Shown here: positions 52,301 through 64,000 of the stretch, piece by piece | How the letters are laid out: each line of letters begins with the position of its first letter | Numbering within the stretch: position 1 is the stretch's first letter | Origin: Lentzea californiensis | GTDB taxonomy: Bacteria; Actinomycetota; Actinomycetes; Mycobacteriales; Pseudonocardiaceae | Direction of reading: 5' to 3' | DNA length: 64,000 bases | NCBI RefSeq assembly: GCF_024648825.1 | Contig: NZ_JANBBE010000001.1 | Span: forward strand, 372,001 to 436,000 | Translations under genes and position numbers: made by a program | The notes under the pieces: generated by a model | Database searches by the model: none | Seen by the model: the letters and a program-made list of their open reading frames with translations, nothing else | What the model was told of the DNA's origin: nothing

Positions 52301-53878
52301 CTAGCTGAGGAAGGAGCCGGTACCCGCCCAATCGAGCACGAACGTGGGCCACAGACCGAGCACCAAGGTCACCACCGCGCCCAACGTGATCGCGATCGTG
52401 GTGAACGCGCCGGGCACCGTCACGGTCGGGCCGTCCGGGGCCGGGTCGCTGAAGTACATCAGCACGATCACCCGCAGGTAGAAGAACGCCGCGACGGCCG
52501 AGGCCACCAGTGCGATCACCACGAGCGGCGTCAGGCCGGCCTCGATCGCCGCGCTGAACACGACGAACTTGCCGATGAAGCCGGACGTCAGCGGAATGCC
52601 CGCCAGGGCCAGCAACAGGAACGTGAAGGTGGCCGCCACGATCGGCGACCGCTTCGCGAGACCCGCCCACTGCGACAGGTGCGTCGCCTCGCCGTCCGAG
52701 TTGCGGACCAGCGACACGATGCCGAACGCGGCGATCGTGGTGAAGCCGTACGCCAGCAGGTAGAACATGGTCGCGCTCACACCGGGGTTGTCGCCCTCGG
52801 GGGTCAGCGCGATCGAGCCGATCAGCAGGAAGCCCGCGTGCGCCACCGAGGAGTACGCGATCATGCGCTTCACGTCGGTCTGGGTGAGGCCGAGGATCGC
52901 GCCGATCACCATCGAGACGACCGCGACGCCGTAGAGCACGCCACGCCATTCCCACTGCGTGTTCTCGAACGCCACCGTGAGCACGCGCAGGATGCCGCCG
53001 AACGCGGCGACCTTGGTGCACGCGGCCATGAACGCCGTGATCGGAGTCGGCGCGCCCTGGTACACGTCCGGGGTCCACGCGTGGAACGGGCCGACGGCGG
53101 CCTTGAACAGCAGGCCCACCACCAGCAGGCCGAAGCCCGCGAACAGCAGCGTGTCGGAACGGTCCGTTCCGCCGGCGGCGGTCGCGATGGCCGAGAGCTT
53201 CACCGAACCCGCGTAGCCGTACAGCAGAGCCACGCCGTAGAGGAAGAACGCGGAGGCGAAAGCACCGAGCAGGAAGTACTTCACGGCCGCTTCCTGCGAG
53301 AGCAGGCGACGGCGGCGAGCCAGGCCGCACAGCAGGTACAGCGGCAGCGACAGGACTTCCAGCGCGATGAACATCGTCAGCAGGTCGTTCGCCGCGACGA
53401 ACGTCATCATGCCGCCGAGCGCGAACAGCGTGAGCGGGAAGACCTCGGTCTGCATGCCGGTCTTCGTCGCCTGCGCGCGGTCCTGCACGGTGCCGGGACG
53501 GATCGCGGCCTGCGCCACGAACGCGCCACCCGGCTCCACCGAGCGGTCGGCGATCAACAGCACCGAGCCGAAGCCCAGCACCAGCAACGTGACCCACAGG
53601 AACAGCGACGGCGAGTCGACCGCGATCGCCCCCGCCAGCGTCGCCACGCCCTGCTCGGGACGCTCCGACGTCGCGTAGAGGATCAGCGAGCCGACGGCAC
53701 CGACCAGGGTCAGGAGCGTGAGCACGAGCTGCACGGCCCACCGCTGGTGCTTGGGCAGCAACGCTTCCAGCAGCACGCTGATGCACGCTGCACCGAGCAC
53801 GATCAGCAGCGGCGCGATGGCGCCGTAATGGATCTCCGGCGCCTCGATCTGTTGCGCCTGAGCGACGAGAAGGTTCAC
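52301..53878 (-). CDS. nuoN: NADH-quinone oxidoreductase subunit N
   Basis: 525 residues, a 14-helix antiporter-like proton-pumping subunit of complex I. Typical are EVLSLPLYLLCGLARRR, KYFLLGAFASAFFLYG, FKAAVGPFHAWTPDVYQGAPT and KRMIAYSSVAHAGFLL. GTG start 2 bases after the nuoM stop. Last gene of the nuo operon before the polyprenyl synthase. Confidence 0.97.
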   Translation of the reverse strand: MNLLVAQAQQIEAPEIHYGAIAPLLIVLGAACISVLLEALLPKHQRWAVQLVLTLLTLVGAVGSLILYATSERPEQGVATLAGAIAVDSPSLFLWVTLLVLGFGSVLLIADRSVEPGGAFVAQAAIRPGTVQDRAQATKTGMQTEVFPLTLFALGGMMTFVAANDLLTMFIALEVLSLPLYLLCGLARRRRLLSQEAAVKYFLLGAFASAFFLYGVALLYGYAGSVKLSAIATAAGGTDRSDTLLFAGFGLLVVGLLFKAAVGPFHAWTPDVYQGAPTPITAFMAACTKVAAFGGILRVLTVAFENTQWEWRGVLYGVAVVSMVIGAILGLTQTDVKRMIAYSSVAHAGFLLIGSIALTPEGDNPGVSATMFYLLAYGFTTIAAFGIVSLVRNSDGEATHLSQWAGLAKRSPIVAATFTFLLLALAGIPLTSGFIGKFVVFSAAIEAGLTPLVVIALVASAVAAFFYLRVIVLMYFSDPAPDGPTVTVPGAFTTIAITLGAVVTLVLGLWPTFVLDWAGTGSFLS

Positions 53879-53879
53879 G

Positions 53880-55462
53880 TCACTTGCCTTCCTGCACGGT
53901 GACCGGGTCGGTCACGCCGACCTCGGTCAGCGTCGCCCCCACAGTCGGGGTGATGACGTCGAGCACCGGCTGCGGGTAGAACCCGAGCGCCAGCACGATG
54001 ACAACGAGCGGTGCCAGCACGGCGATCTCGCGCTTCGAGAGGTCGCCGATGGCCGTCTTCTTCTCCAGGGTGCCGACGCTCCCCGAAGGGGAATCTGAAC
54101 GCTGTCCGGCGGCCGCACCGATCAGCGCGTCACCGCGCAGCGGGCCGGTCATGATCCGCTGGTAGAGCCACAGCACGTAGAGCGCCGCGAGCACCATGCC
54201 GACCGTCGCGATGATCGTGAACACCGGCCGCGTCGGGAACGAACCGATCAGCACCAGGAACTCCGAGACGAACGAGTTCGTGCCCGGCAGCGACAGCGTG
54301 GTCAGACCCGCCAGCAGCAGCATGCCCGAGAGCAGCGGCGCCACCTTCGACATGCCGCCGTAGTCGGAGATCAGCGACGAACCACCGCGCGCGATCACCA
54401 TGCCGACCACGAGGATCAGCATGCCGGTCGAGATCGAGTGGTTGAGCATGTACGACACCGAGCCCACGCCTGCCTGCGACGTGAACGAGAAGATGCCGAG
54501 CGCGATGAAGCCGAAGTGGGCGATCGAGACGTAGGCCAGGAACCGCTTCATGTCCCGCTGGCCCGTGGCGAGCAGCGATCCATAAAGGACACCGGCCACC
54601 GCGAGCACGAGCACGTACGGCGCCAGGTTCTTCGACGCCTCCGGGAACATCGGCAGCAGGTAGCGCAGCATGCCGAACGTGCCGACCTTGTCCAGGATGC
54701 CGACGACGATCACCGTGACGCCGATGGGCGCCTCGGCGGCGGCGTCGGGCAGCCAGGTGTGGAACGGCACGAGCGGCGCCTTGATCGCGAACGCCAGGAA
54801 GAAGCCGAGGAACAGCCAGGTCTGCGTCGTCGAGTCGGCGTCGCTGACCACCTTCACCAGCGTCGCCCAGTCGAACGTGCCCTTGCCCAGCTCGTCCGAC
54901 GCCATCGCGTACGCGCCGATGGCGGAGGCCAGCATGATCAGGCCGCCGAGGAACGAGTAGAGGAAGAACTTGACCGCCGCGTACTGCCTGCGCGCGCCGC
55001 CGTAGCCGCCGATCAGGAAGTACATCGGGATCAGCATGACTTCGAAGAGCACGTAGAACAGGAAGACGTCGGTGGCGGCGAACACCCCGACCGTCACGGC
55101 CTCCTGGATGAGAATCAGCGAGAGGTACCCGCCCTGCGAACGGCCGGCGGGCAGCTTCTCCGTCCAGCCGGCACCGATCACCAGCGGGATCAGCAGCGCG
55201 ATGACCGCGATCATCACCAGCGCGATGCCGTCGATGCCGAACTGCAGCCGCACGCCGAACGCCGGGATCCAGTCCACGCCCGAGGCGAGCTGGATGCGGT
55301 CGCCGTCCGGGTCGTAGGCGAACCACAGCAGACCGGCGAGCACGAGCTCGACGAGCGAGAACGCCAGCGCGACGAGCTTGGCCTTCTTGTCGTCCTTGCG
55401 CAGGAACGCCACCACCAGGGCGCCGACCAGCGGCACCACCAGCAGTGCGATCAGAACCCAGG

Positions 55463-55466
<4 letters not shown>
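53880..55466 (-). CDS. nuoM: NADH-quinone oxidoreductase subunit M
   Basis: 528 residues, antiporter-like pump subunit. The catalytic Glu and Lys helices are visible (FEVMLIPMYFLIGGYGG, FAIKAPLVPFHTWLPDAAAEAP, RFLAYVSIAHFGFI). A charged insertion near the C-terminus (about residues 440-475, GQRSDSPSGSVGTLEKK) is not usual. The GTG start overlaps the nuoL stop by 4 bases. Confidence 0.97.
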
Positions 55467-57400
<1,934 letters not shown>

Positions 57401-57410
57401 CGGTGACCCC

Positions 57411-57710
57411 TCAGTACTTCAGCAGGTTCGAGTCGTCGACCGAGGCCGAGCGACGCGTCCGGAAGATGGACATGATGATCGCGAGGCCGACGACGACCTC
57501 CGCCGCGGCGACGACCATCACGAAGAACGCCATCACCTGACCGTCGAGCGAGCCGTTGATCCGCGCGAACGTCACCAGGCTCAGGTTGACCGCGTTGAGC
57601 ATGAGCTCGACGCACATGAAGACCACGATGGCGTTGCGGCGCACCAGAACGCCGACGGCGCCGATGCTGAACAGCAGTGCCGACAGCAGCAGGTAGTACG
57701 TGGGAGTCAC
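57411..57710 (-). CDS. nuoK: NADH-quinone oxidoreductase subunit K
   Basis: 99 residues, three membrane helices. The two membrane Glu of the proton path are in [14 protein letters not shown] and [16 protein letters not shown] overlaps the nuoJ stop (GTGA). Confidence 0.97.
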   Translation of the reverse strand: MTPTYYLLLSALLFSIGAVGVLVRRNAIVVFMCVELMLNAVNLSLVTFARINGSLDGQVMAFFVMVVAAAEVVVGLAIIMSIFRTRRSASVDDSNLLKY

Positions 57711-58558
57711 GACTCACTTCCCTTGAGCGCGTGCGAGTCCGGCTGGTGCCCGGTGCCGGCCACGTCGGCGACGTCGCCCGAGAGCGTGGCCTTGTCGGTC
57801 GCCTCGATGACGTCGAACAGCGACTCCTCCGCCACGCTGCCGTCGGGCAGCAGTGCGGGGGTGGCCACCGAGTTGGCGGTGGCGAAGACGCCGGGGCCGG
57901 GCAGCGAGCCGACCCGCTTGCCGCTCTGGAAGCGCTCCTCGACGAGTTCCTTCTGCGTCTTCTTGGAGGGCTTCCCGTCGCGGCCGACGAAGGCCAGGAT
58001 CATCGCGCCGAGGGCGGCGGTGATCAGCAGCGCCGACGTGAGCTCGAACGCGAACAGGTAGTCCGTGAAGAGCTTCTGGCCGATGTTGCCGACGTTGCCG
58101 CCGTTCGTGGTGTTCGCCTCGGCGAGGCCGCGGGCGTCGACACCGGTCAGCGCGCGGCCGACCGAACCGACCAGGATCACGGCGAACCCGATGCCGAGCA
58201 ACGCGGCCGCGAGCCGCTGGCCGCGGATGACTTCGACGACGGAGTCCGAGCTGTCGCGGCCGACCATCATCAGCACGAACAGGAACAGCATCATGATCGC
58301 GCCGGTGTAGACGATGATCTGCACGAAGCCGAGGAACGGCGCCTGCTGGACCATGTACAGCACACCGAGGCTGAGCATCGTCACGACGAGCCACAGCGCG
58401 GAGTGCACGGCGTTGCGCGCGAAGAGCATGCCGAGCGCACCGGCCAGCGCGAGCGGGCCGAGCACCCAGAACGTGATCGCCTCGCCGGTGGTCACGGTGT
58501 CGACCACGCGCTGCACCGGTTCGGGCTGCTGCTGCGCGAGGAACGTCAGGAGGCTCAC
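57707..58558 (-). CDS. nuoJ: NADH-quinone oxidoreductase subunit J
   Basis: 283 residues. Five membrane helices including [22 protein letters not shown], the pi-bulge helix of NuoJ, are in the first 190; the last 90 form a hydrophilic tail usual in actinobacteria. GTG at 58558 overlaps the nuoI stop by 4 bases; the longer frame lies inside nuoI. Confidence 0.96.
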   Translation of the reverse strand: MSLLTFLAQQQPEPVQRVVDTVTTGEAITFWVLGPLALAGALGMLFARNAVHSALWLVVTMLSLGVLYMVQQAPFLGFVQIIVYTGAIMMLFLFVLMMVGRDSSDSVVEVIRGQRLAAALLGIGFAVILVGSVGRALTGVDARGLAEANTTNGGNVGNIGQKLFTDYLFAFELTSALLITAALGAMILAFVGRDGKPSKKTQKELVEERFQSGKRVGSLPGPGVFATANSVATPALLPDGSVAEESLFDVIEATDKATLSGDVADVAGTGHQPDSHALKGSES

Positions 58559-59070
58559 TGCTGAGCCTCCTTCGCCAGCTGAGGCCCGTTGACGTAGTAG
58601 TCCTGCTCGTTGTCGCCCAACCGCATCGGGTGCGGCGGCTGCTCCATGCCGGGGAGCAGCGGGGCGAGCAGGTCCTCCTTGGTGAAGATCAGGTCCTGGC
58701 GGTTGTCGTCGGCGAGCTCGTACTCGTTCGTCATCGTGAGCGAACGGGTCGGGCACGCCTCGATGCACAGGCCGCAGCCGATGCAGCGCAGGTAGTTGAT
58801 CTGGTAGTCGGCACCGAAGCGCTCACCGGGCGAGAAGCGTGCCTCTTCGGTGTTGTCGCCGCCCTCGACGAAGATCGCGTCCGCCGGGCAGGCCCACGCG
58901 CACAGCTCGCAGCCGACGCACTTCTCCAGACCGTCCGGGTGCCGGTTCAGCTGGTGACGGCCGTGGAACCGCGGCGCGGTCACCTTCTTGACCTCGGGGT
59001 ACTCCTCCGTCACCACCTTCTTGAACATGGTGCCGAAGGTGACTCCGAAGCCTTTCAGGGACTCGAACAT
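58555..59070 (-). CDS. nuoI: NADH-quinone oxidoreductase subunit I
   Basis: 171 residues with two complete 4Fe-4S motifs, [12 protein letters not shown] and [12 protein letters not shown], which hold clusters N6a and N6b of complex I. The N-terminus [18 protein letters not shown] and the segment [13 protein letters not shown] are usual. Starts 2 bases after the nuoH stop. Confidence 0.97.
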   Translation of the reverse strand: MFESLKGFGVTFGTMFKKVVTEEYPEVKKVTAPRFHGRHQLNRHPDGLEKCVGCELCAWACPADAIFVEGGDNTEEARFSPGERFGADYQINYLRCIGCGLCIEACPTRSLTMTNEYELADDNRQDLIFTKEDLLAPLLPGMEQPPHPMRLGDNEQDYYVNGPQLAKEAQQ

Positions 59071-59072
59071 CC

Positions 59073-60395
59073 CTACTCAGCCTCCTTACCGGTGGTGACG
59101 GCTGCCTTGTCCGCGGGGATGTTGGCGACCTTGACCTTGCGCTTGGGCGCGGCCTTGGGAACGACGAGGTCGAGCGGCGGCACGGGGAAGCCGGAACCCG
59201 CGAGCGGAACGCCCTTGGTGTCCTGGACCTTCTTGTCCGGCAGCAGGAACGAGACCAGCAGCACGAGGCCGACGACCACGCCCAGCGCGATGAGCCGCTG
59301 CGCCGTGGAGAGCTGCTGGATCGCGCCGGTGCGGATGACCGCGACGGCCATGATCCAGACGAGGCTGGTCGGGACCAGCACCTTCCAGCCCAGCTTCATG
59401 AACTGGTCGTAGCGCAGGCGGGGAAGAGTGCCGCGCAGCCAGATGAAGAGGAAGAGGAAGCTCAGCGTCTTGATGACGAACCAGAGCAGGCCCCACCAGC
59501 CGGTGTTCATGAACTCGCCGCTCCACGGGGCGTGGTAGCCGCCGAGGAAGAGCGTGGTCGCGAGCGCCGAGACGGTCACCATGTTCACGTACTCGGCGAG
59601 GAAGAACAGCGCGAACTTCAGCGAGCTGTACTCCGTGTGGAAACCACCGACGAGCTCCGACTCGGCCTCGGGGAGGTCGAACGGGGCGCGGTTGGTCTCG
59701 CCGACCATCGACACGACGTAGATCGCGAAGCTGGGGAACAGCAGGAGGCCGAACCAGCCGGGCGCGAACCCGAGCACGGTGGTCGCCTGCGCGCCGACGA
59801 TGTCACCGGTCGACATCGAGCCGGTGAACATGATCACCGCGACGATCGACAGGCCCATCGCGATCTCGTAGGAGATCACCTGTGCCGCGGCGCGCAGCGA
59901 GCTCAGCAGCGGGTAGGGCGAGCCGGAGGCCCAGCCGGACAGCACGATGCCGTAGACGCCGATCGAGGAGCAGGCGAGCACCACCAGCACACCGACCGGG
60001 AGGTCGACGAGCTGCAGCGCGGTCTGCTCGCCGAACAGGCTGACCTCGCCCGCGAGCGGGATCACCGAGAACGCGAGGAACGCGGGGATGCACGAGATCA
60101 CCGGCGCGAGGAAGAAGACCCACTTGTCCGCGAGGACCGGGCGGATGTCTTCCTTGAACGCGAGCTTGAGACCGTCCGCGAGCGACTGCAGCCAGCCGTT
60201 CGGGCCCACGCGGTTGGGGCCGGGACGCTGCTGCATCCGCCCCACGACCTTGCGCTCCCAGTTGATCATGAACAGAGTCATGACCACGAGGAACGCGAAG
60301 ATCGCGACGACCTTGATCAAGATCAGCCAGAACGGGTCGTCCGCGAGGAGCTTGGCGGTCTCGCCGATCTCCGCTGCGACGAACTGCTGGGTCAT
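59073..60395 (-). CDS. nuoH: NADH-quinone oxidoreductase subunit H
   Basis: 440 residues, eight membrane helices forming the quinone chamber. [46 protein letters not shown] and [14 protein letters not shown] are diagnostic. The last 60 residues are a Pro/Lys-rich actinobacterial extension. ATG overlaps the nuoG stop by 4 bases. Confidence 0.97.
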   Translation of the reverse strand: MTQQFVAAEIGETAKLLADDPFWLILIKVVAIFAFLVVMTLFMINWERKVVGRMQQRPGPNRVGPNGWLQSLADGLKLAFKEDIRPVLADKWVFFLAPVISCIPAFLAFSVIPLAGEVSLFGEQTALQLVDLPVGVLVVLACSSIGVYGIVLSGWASGSPYPLLSSLRAAAQVISYEIAMGLSIVAVIMFTGSMSTGDIVGAQATTVLGFAPGWFGLLLFPSFAIYVVSMVGETNRAPFDLPEAESELVGGFHTEYSSLKFALFFLAEYVNMVTVSALATTLFLGGYHAPWSGEFMNTGWWGLLWFVIKTLSFLFLFIWLRGTLPRLRYDQFMKLGWKVLVPTSLVWIMAVAVIRTGAIQQLSTAQRLIALGVVVGLVLLVSFLLPDKKVQDTKGVPLAGSGFPVPPLDLVVPKAAPKRKVKVANIPADKAAVTTGKEAE

Positions 60396-62850
60396 GACTT
60401 CACCCCAAAGGAAGATCCTCCGCTGACGGAGACGATCGAGCCGTGGCCCGCGCCGAGAGTGGCCCGGACGGTCACGTCACCCGAGTTGGTGGGCAGCCAG
60501 ATGACGCCCTCGGGCAGGTCGTCGGTCTCGACCGGGAGCGTGATCGCGCCACGCTCGGTGGAGACCGTCACGTAGCCGCCGGTCTCCAGTCCGAACTGCT
60601 GCGCGGTGACCTCGGCGACCTTCGCGACGACCGGGCGTGCCGTACCGGCGAGGTGCGGCTCGTCCACCTGCAGGGAGCCGTTGCCGATCAGGCGGTGCCA
60701 CGTGGCGAGCACGGCCTGGCCGGGGCCGGCCGCGATCTGCAGCGGCGCGGCGACGTTGAGCGAGGAACCGCTCGGCGTGCCCTCGCCCAGACGAGCCAGG
60801 TCGGAGGCCGAGGCGGCGGGCGTCTGCGTGAACAGGTCCGCGTCCATCTCCACCGCGAGGGTGTCGAGCACGCGGCAGTCCGACATCGAACCGGGGCTCT
60901 CGAGCGTCGCGCCGAACTCGCGGCGGCGGCCCTCCCAGTTGAGGTAGCTGCCGGCCTTCTCGACCGCCGGGGCGATCGGGAGCACGACGTCGGCGTGCGC
61001 GGTGACCGCGCTCGGACGCAGCTCCAGGCTCACGATGAAACCGGCCCCCGCCAACGCCTTCTCCGCGAGCCGCGGGTCGGGCAGGTCGAACGGGTCGACG
61101 CCGCCGACCAGCAGGCCGGACAGCTCACCGTTCGCGGCGGCTTCGAGGATGCCCGTGGTGTCGCGGCCGGGCGTCGCGGGGAGCGAGCCCTCCTCGACGC
61201 CCCAGGTGCGCTCGACCTCGGTGCGCGCAGCGGCGTTCGCGACGTGGCGACCGCCGGGCAGCAGGTTCGGCGTGGCACCGACCGCGAGCGCGCCGCGCTC
61301 ACCGGCACGGCGGGGAATCCACGCGACCTTGGCACCCGTGCGCTCGGCCAGGCGTGCGACCGCGGTGAACGCGCCGGGGATCACGGCGGCACGTTCGCCG
61401 ACCAGGATCACCGCGCCTGGCTTGGACAGCAGCTCGACGACGTCGGAAGCGTGCTCCGGCAACGCGTTGATGGCGTTCGCCTCGGCACCGGGCACGCAGG
61501 CGAGCAGCGTGCCGAACGTCTTCTCCACGGCCGGGGTCGTGAACTGGCCGAGGTGGAAGACCTTCGTGGTGCCCTTGCGAGCGGCCTTGCGCAGGCGCAG
61601 GAAGACGATCGGCGCCTCCTCCTCGGGCTCGAACGCGACCAGCAGCGCGGCCGGTGCGGACTCGATGCCCTGGAAGGTGACGCCGTTGTCCGGGTTCGTG
61701 AACACCGTGGTGCCGGACAGGAACTCCAGCTCCTCGGCGCTGTGCGGCCGGGCGCGGAAGTCGATGTCGTTGGTGTGCAACGCGATTCGGGCGAACTTCG
61801 AGTACGCGTAGGCGTCCTCGACGGTCAGCCGGCCACCGGTGAGGACACCGACGCCGTTCGCGTCACGCGCCGCCGCGAGACCGGCCGCCGCGACCTGCAG
61901 CGCCTCGGTCCAGGACGACTCGCGCAGCTCACCGGACGCCGCGTCGCGCACCAGCGGCCGCCTGATGCGGTCGCCGGTCGTGGCGTAGCGGAAGGCGAAC
62001 CGGCCCTTGTCGCAGATCCACTCCTCGTTGACCTGCGGGTCGTCGCCGGCGAGCTTGCGCTGCACCTTGCCGCGCCGCCAGTCGGTGCGCTCGGCGCAAC
62101 CCGACGAGCAGTGCTCGCAGATGCTCGGCGTCGACACGAGGTCGAACGGCCGGGCGCGGAAGCGGTAGGCGGCGCTCGTCAGGGCACCGACCGGGCAGAT
62201 CTGGATGGTGTTGCCCGAGAAGTACGACTGGAACGGCCTGTCCTGCGCCACACCGATCTGCTGCTGCGAGCCGCGCTCGAGCAGTTCGATGAACGGGTCG
62301 CCGGCGATCTGCGCGGAGAACCGGGTGCAGCGCTGGCAGAGCACGCAGCGTTCGCGGTCGAGCAGCACCTGCGTCGAGATGTTGATCGGCTTCGGGAACG
62401 TCCGCTTGTGCTCGTGGAAGCGGGAGTCGCTGCGGCCGTGGGCGATCGCCTGGTTCTGCAGCGGGCACTCACCGCCCTTGTCGCAGACCGGGCAGTCCAG
62501 TGGGTGGTTGATGAGCAGCAACTCCATCACACCCTGCTGGGCCTTGTCCGCGACCGGCGAGGTCAGCTGGGTCTTCACGACCATGCCGTCCGCGACCGTC
62601 ATCGTGCAGGAGGCCTGCGGCTTCGGCATCGGCCGGCCGCCCATCTCGACCTCGACGAGGCACTGGCGGCAGGCGCCCGCGGGCTCCAGCAGCGGGTGGT
62701 CGCAGAAGCGCGGGATGACCGTGCCGAGGCGCTCGGCCGTGCGGATCAGCAGCTCGCCCTTGGGCGCGACGATCTCGACGCCGTCGATGACGAGCTTCAC
62801 GTGTCCTTCGGGGACGACGAGCTCGGCGGCGGGCTTGTCAGGCGCGATGG

Positions 62851-62854
<4 letters not shown>
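60392..62854 (-). CDS. nuoG: NADH-quinone oxidoreductase subunit G
   Basis: 820 residues. The N-terminus holds the 2Fe-2S ligands C51, C62, C65 and C83, then [14 protein letters not shown] (cluster N5 with its His), CVLCQRC to CPVGAL (N4) and CEHCSSGC with a later Cys ([10 protein letters not shown]), the ligands of the extra cluster N7. The rest is a molybdopterin-oxidoreductase-like scaffold without cofactor. ATG 62854 overlaps the nuoF stop (ATGA). Confidence 0.96.

Positions 62855-64000
<1,146 letters not shown>

Overview
The window comes from the chromosome of a high-GC actinobacterium. GTG and TTG starts, start/stop overlaps of the GTGA and ATGA type, and the gene order tRNA-Thr, tRNA-Met, rpmG, hadA, hadB, tRNA-Trp, secE, nusG, rplK, rplA (also known from mycobacteria) fit the order Pseudonocardiales, for example a Lentzea, Saccharothrix or Actinosynnema relative. 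The genus is an inference.

1-12140 (minus strand): the start of rpoB behind two good promoters, then a complete mce lipid-importer operon. Its order of transcription is mceG ATPase, two YrbE permeases, MceA to MceF (MceE is a lipoprotein), and two Mce-associated membrane proteins. Nearly all junctions overlap by 1 or 4 bases. The operon lies between rplJ-rplL and rpoB.

12141-21750: the core information-processing block, with rplL, rplJ (behind an L10-type leader), rplA, rplK, nusG, secE, tRNA-Trp, hadB, hadA, rpmG, tRNA-Met and tRNA-Thr. It is interrupted at 13965-17408 by a membrane protein, a methyltransferase, an imine-reductase-like gene and a divergent AraC/GlxA regulator.

21820-38900: accessory and housekeeping genes. 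They include an EAL phosphodiesterase with a dead GGDEF domain, a PhzF-like protein, acetyltransferases, an HxlR-controlled reductase pair, a PP2C-like protein next to tRNA-Tyr, YajQ, RmlA, HtpX, an orphan NuoB/NuoC/NuoI-like cluster beside a LysR regulator, and a lysozyme-fold hydrolase.

38896-44900: the most unusual part. An 800-base non-coding stretch carries a diverged duplication and 33-base tandem repeats and ends in a hairpin just before a MerR-type gene. It is followed by a small metal-type MerR operon with a textbook 19-base promoter spacer, a lower-GC methyltransferase, a dimethylargininase with an Lrp regulator, and a 161-base MITE inserted at a TA between lrp and an enoyl-CoA-hydratase-like gene.

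45032-64000: central energy metabolism. korA-korB (2-oxoglutarate:ferredoxin oxidoreductase), a 705-residue envelope protein with a C-terminal sunset-like domain, rarD, a long-chain polyprenyl diphosphate synthase (probably for the menaquinone tail) and the nuoF to nuoN part of the complex I operon, which runs off the right edge. Menaquinone synthesis, complex I and ferredoxin-linked TCA chemistry are thus neighbours. Dispersed hairpin repeats with paired base changes serve as gene-end terminators.
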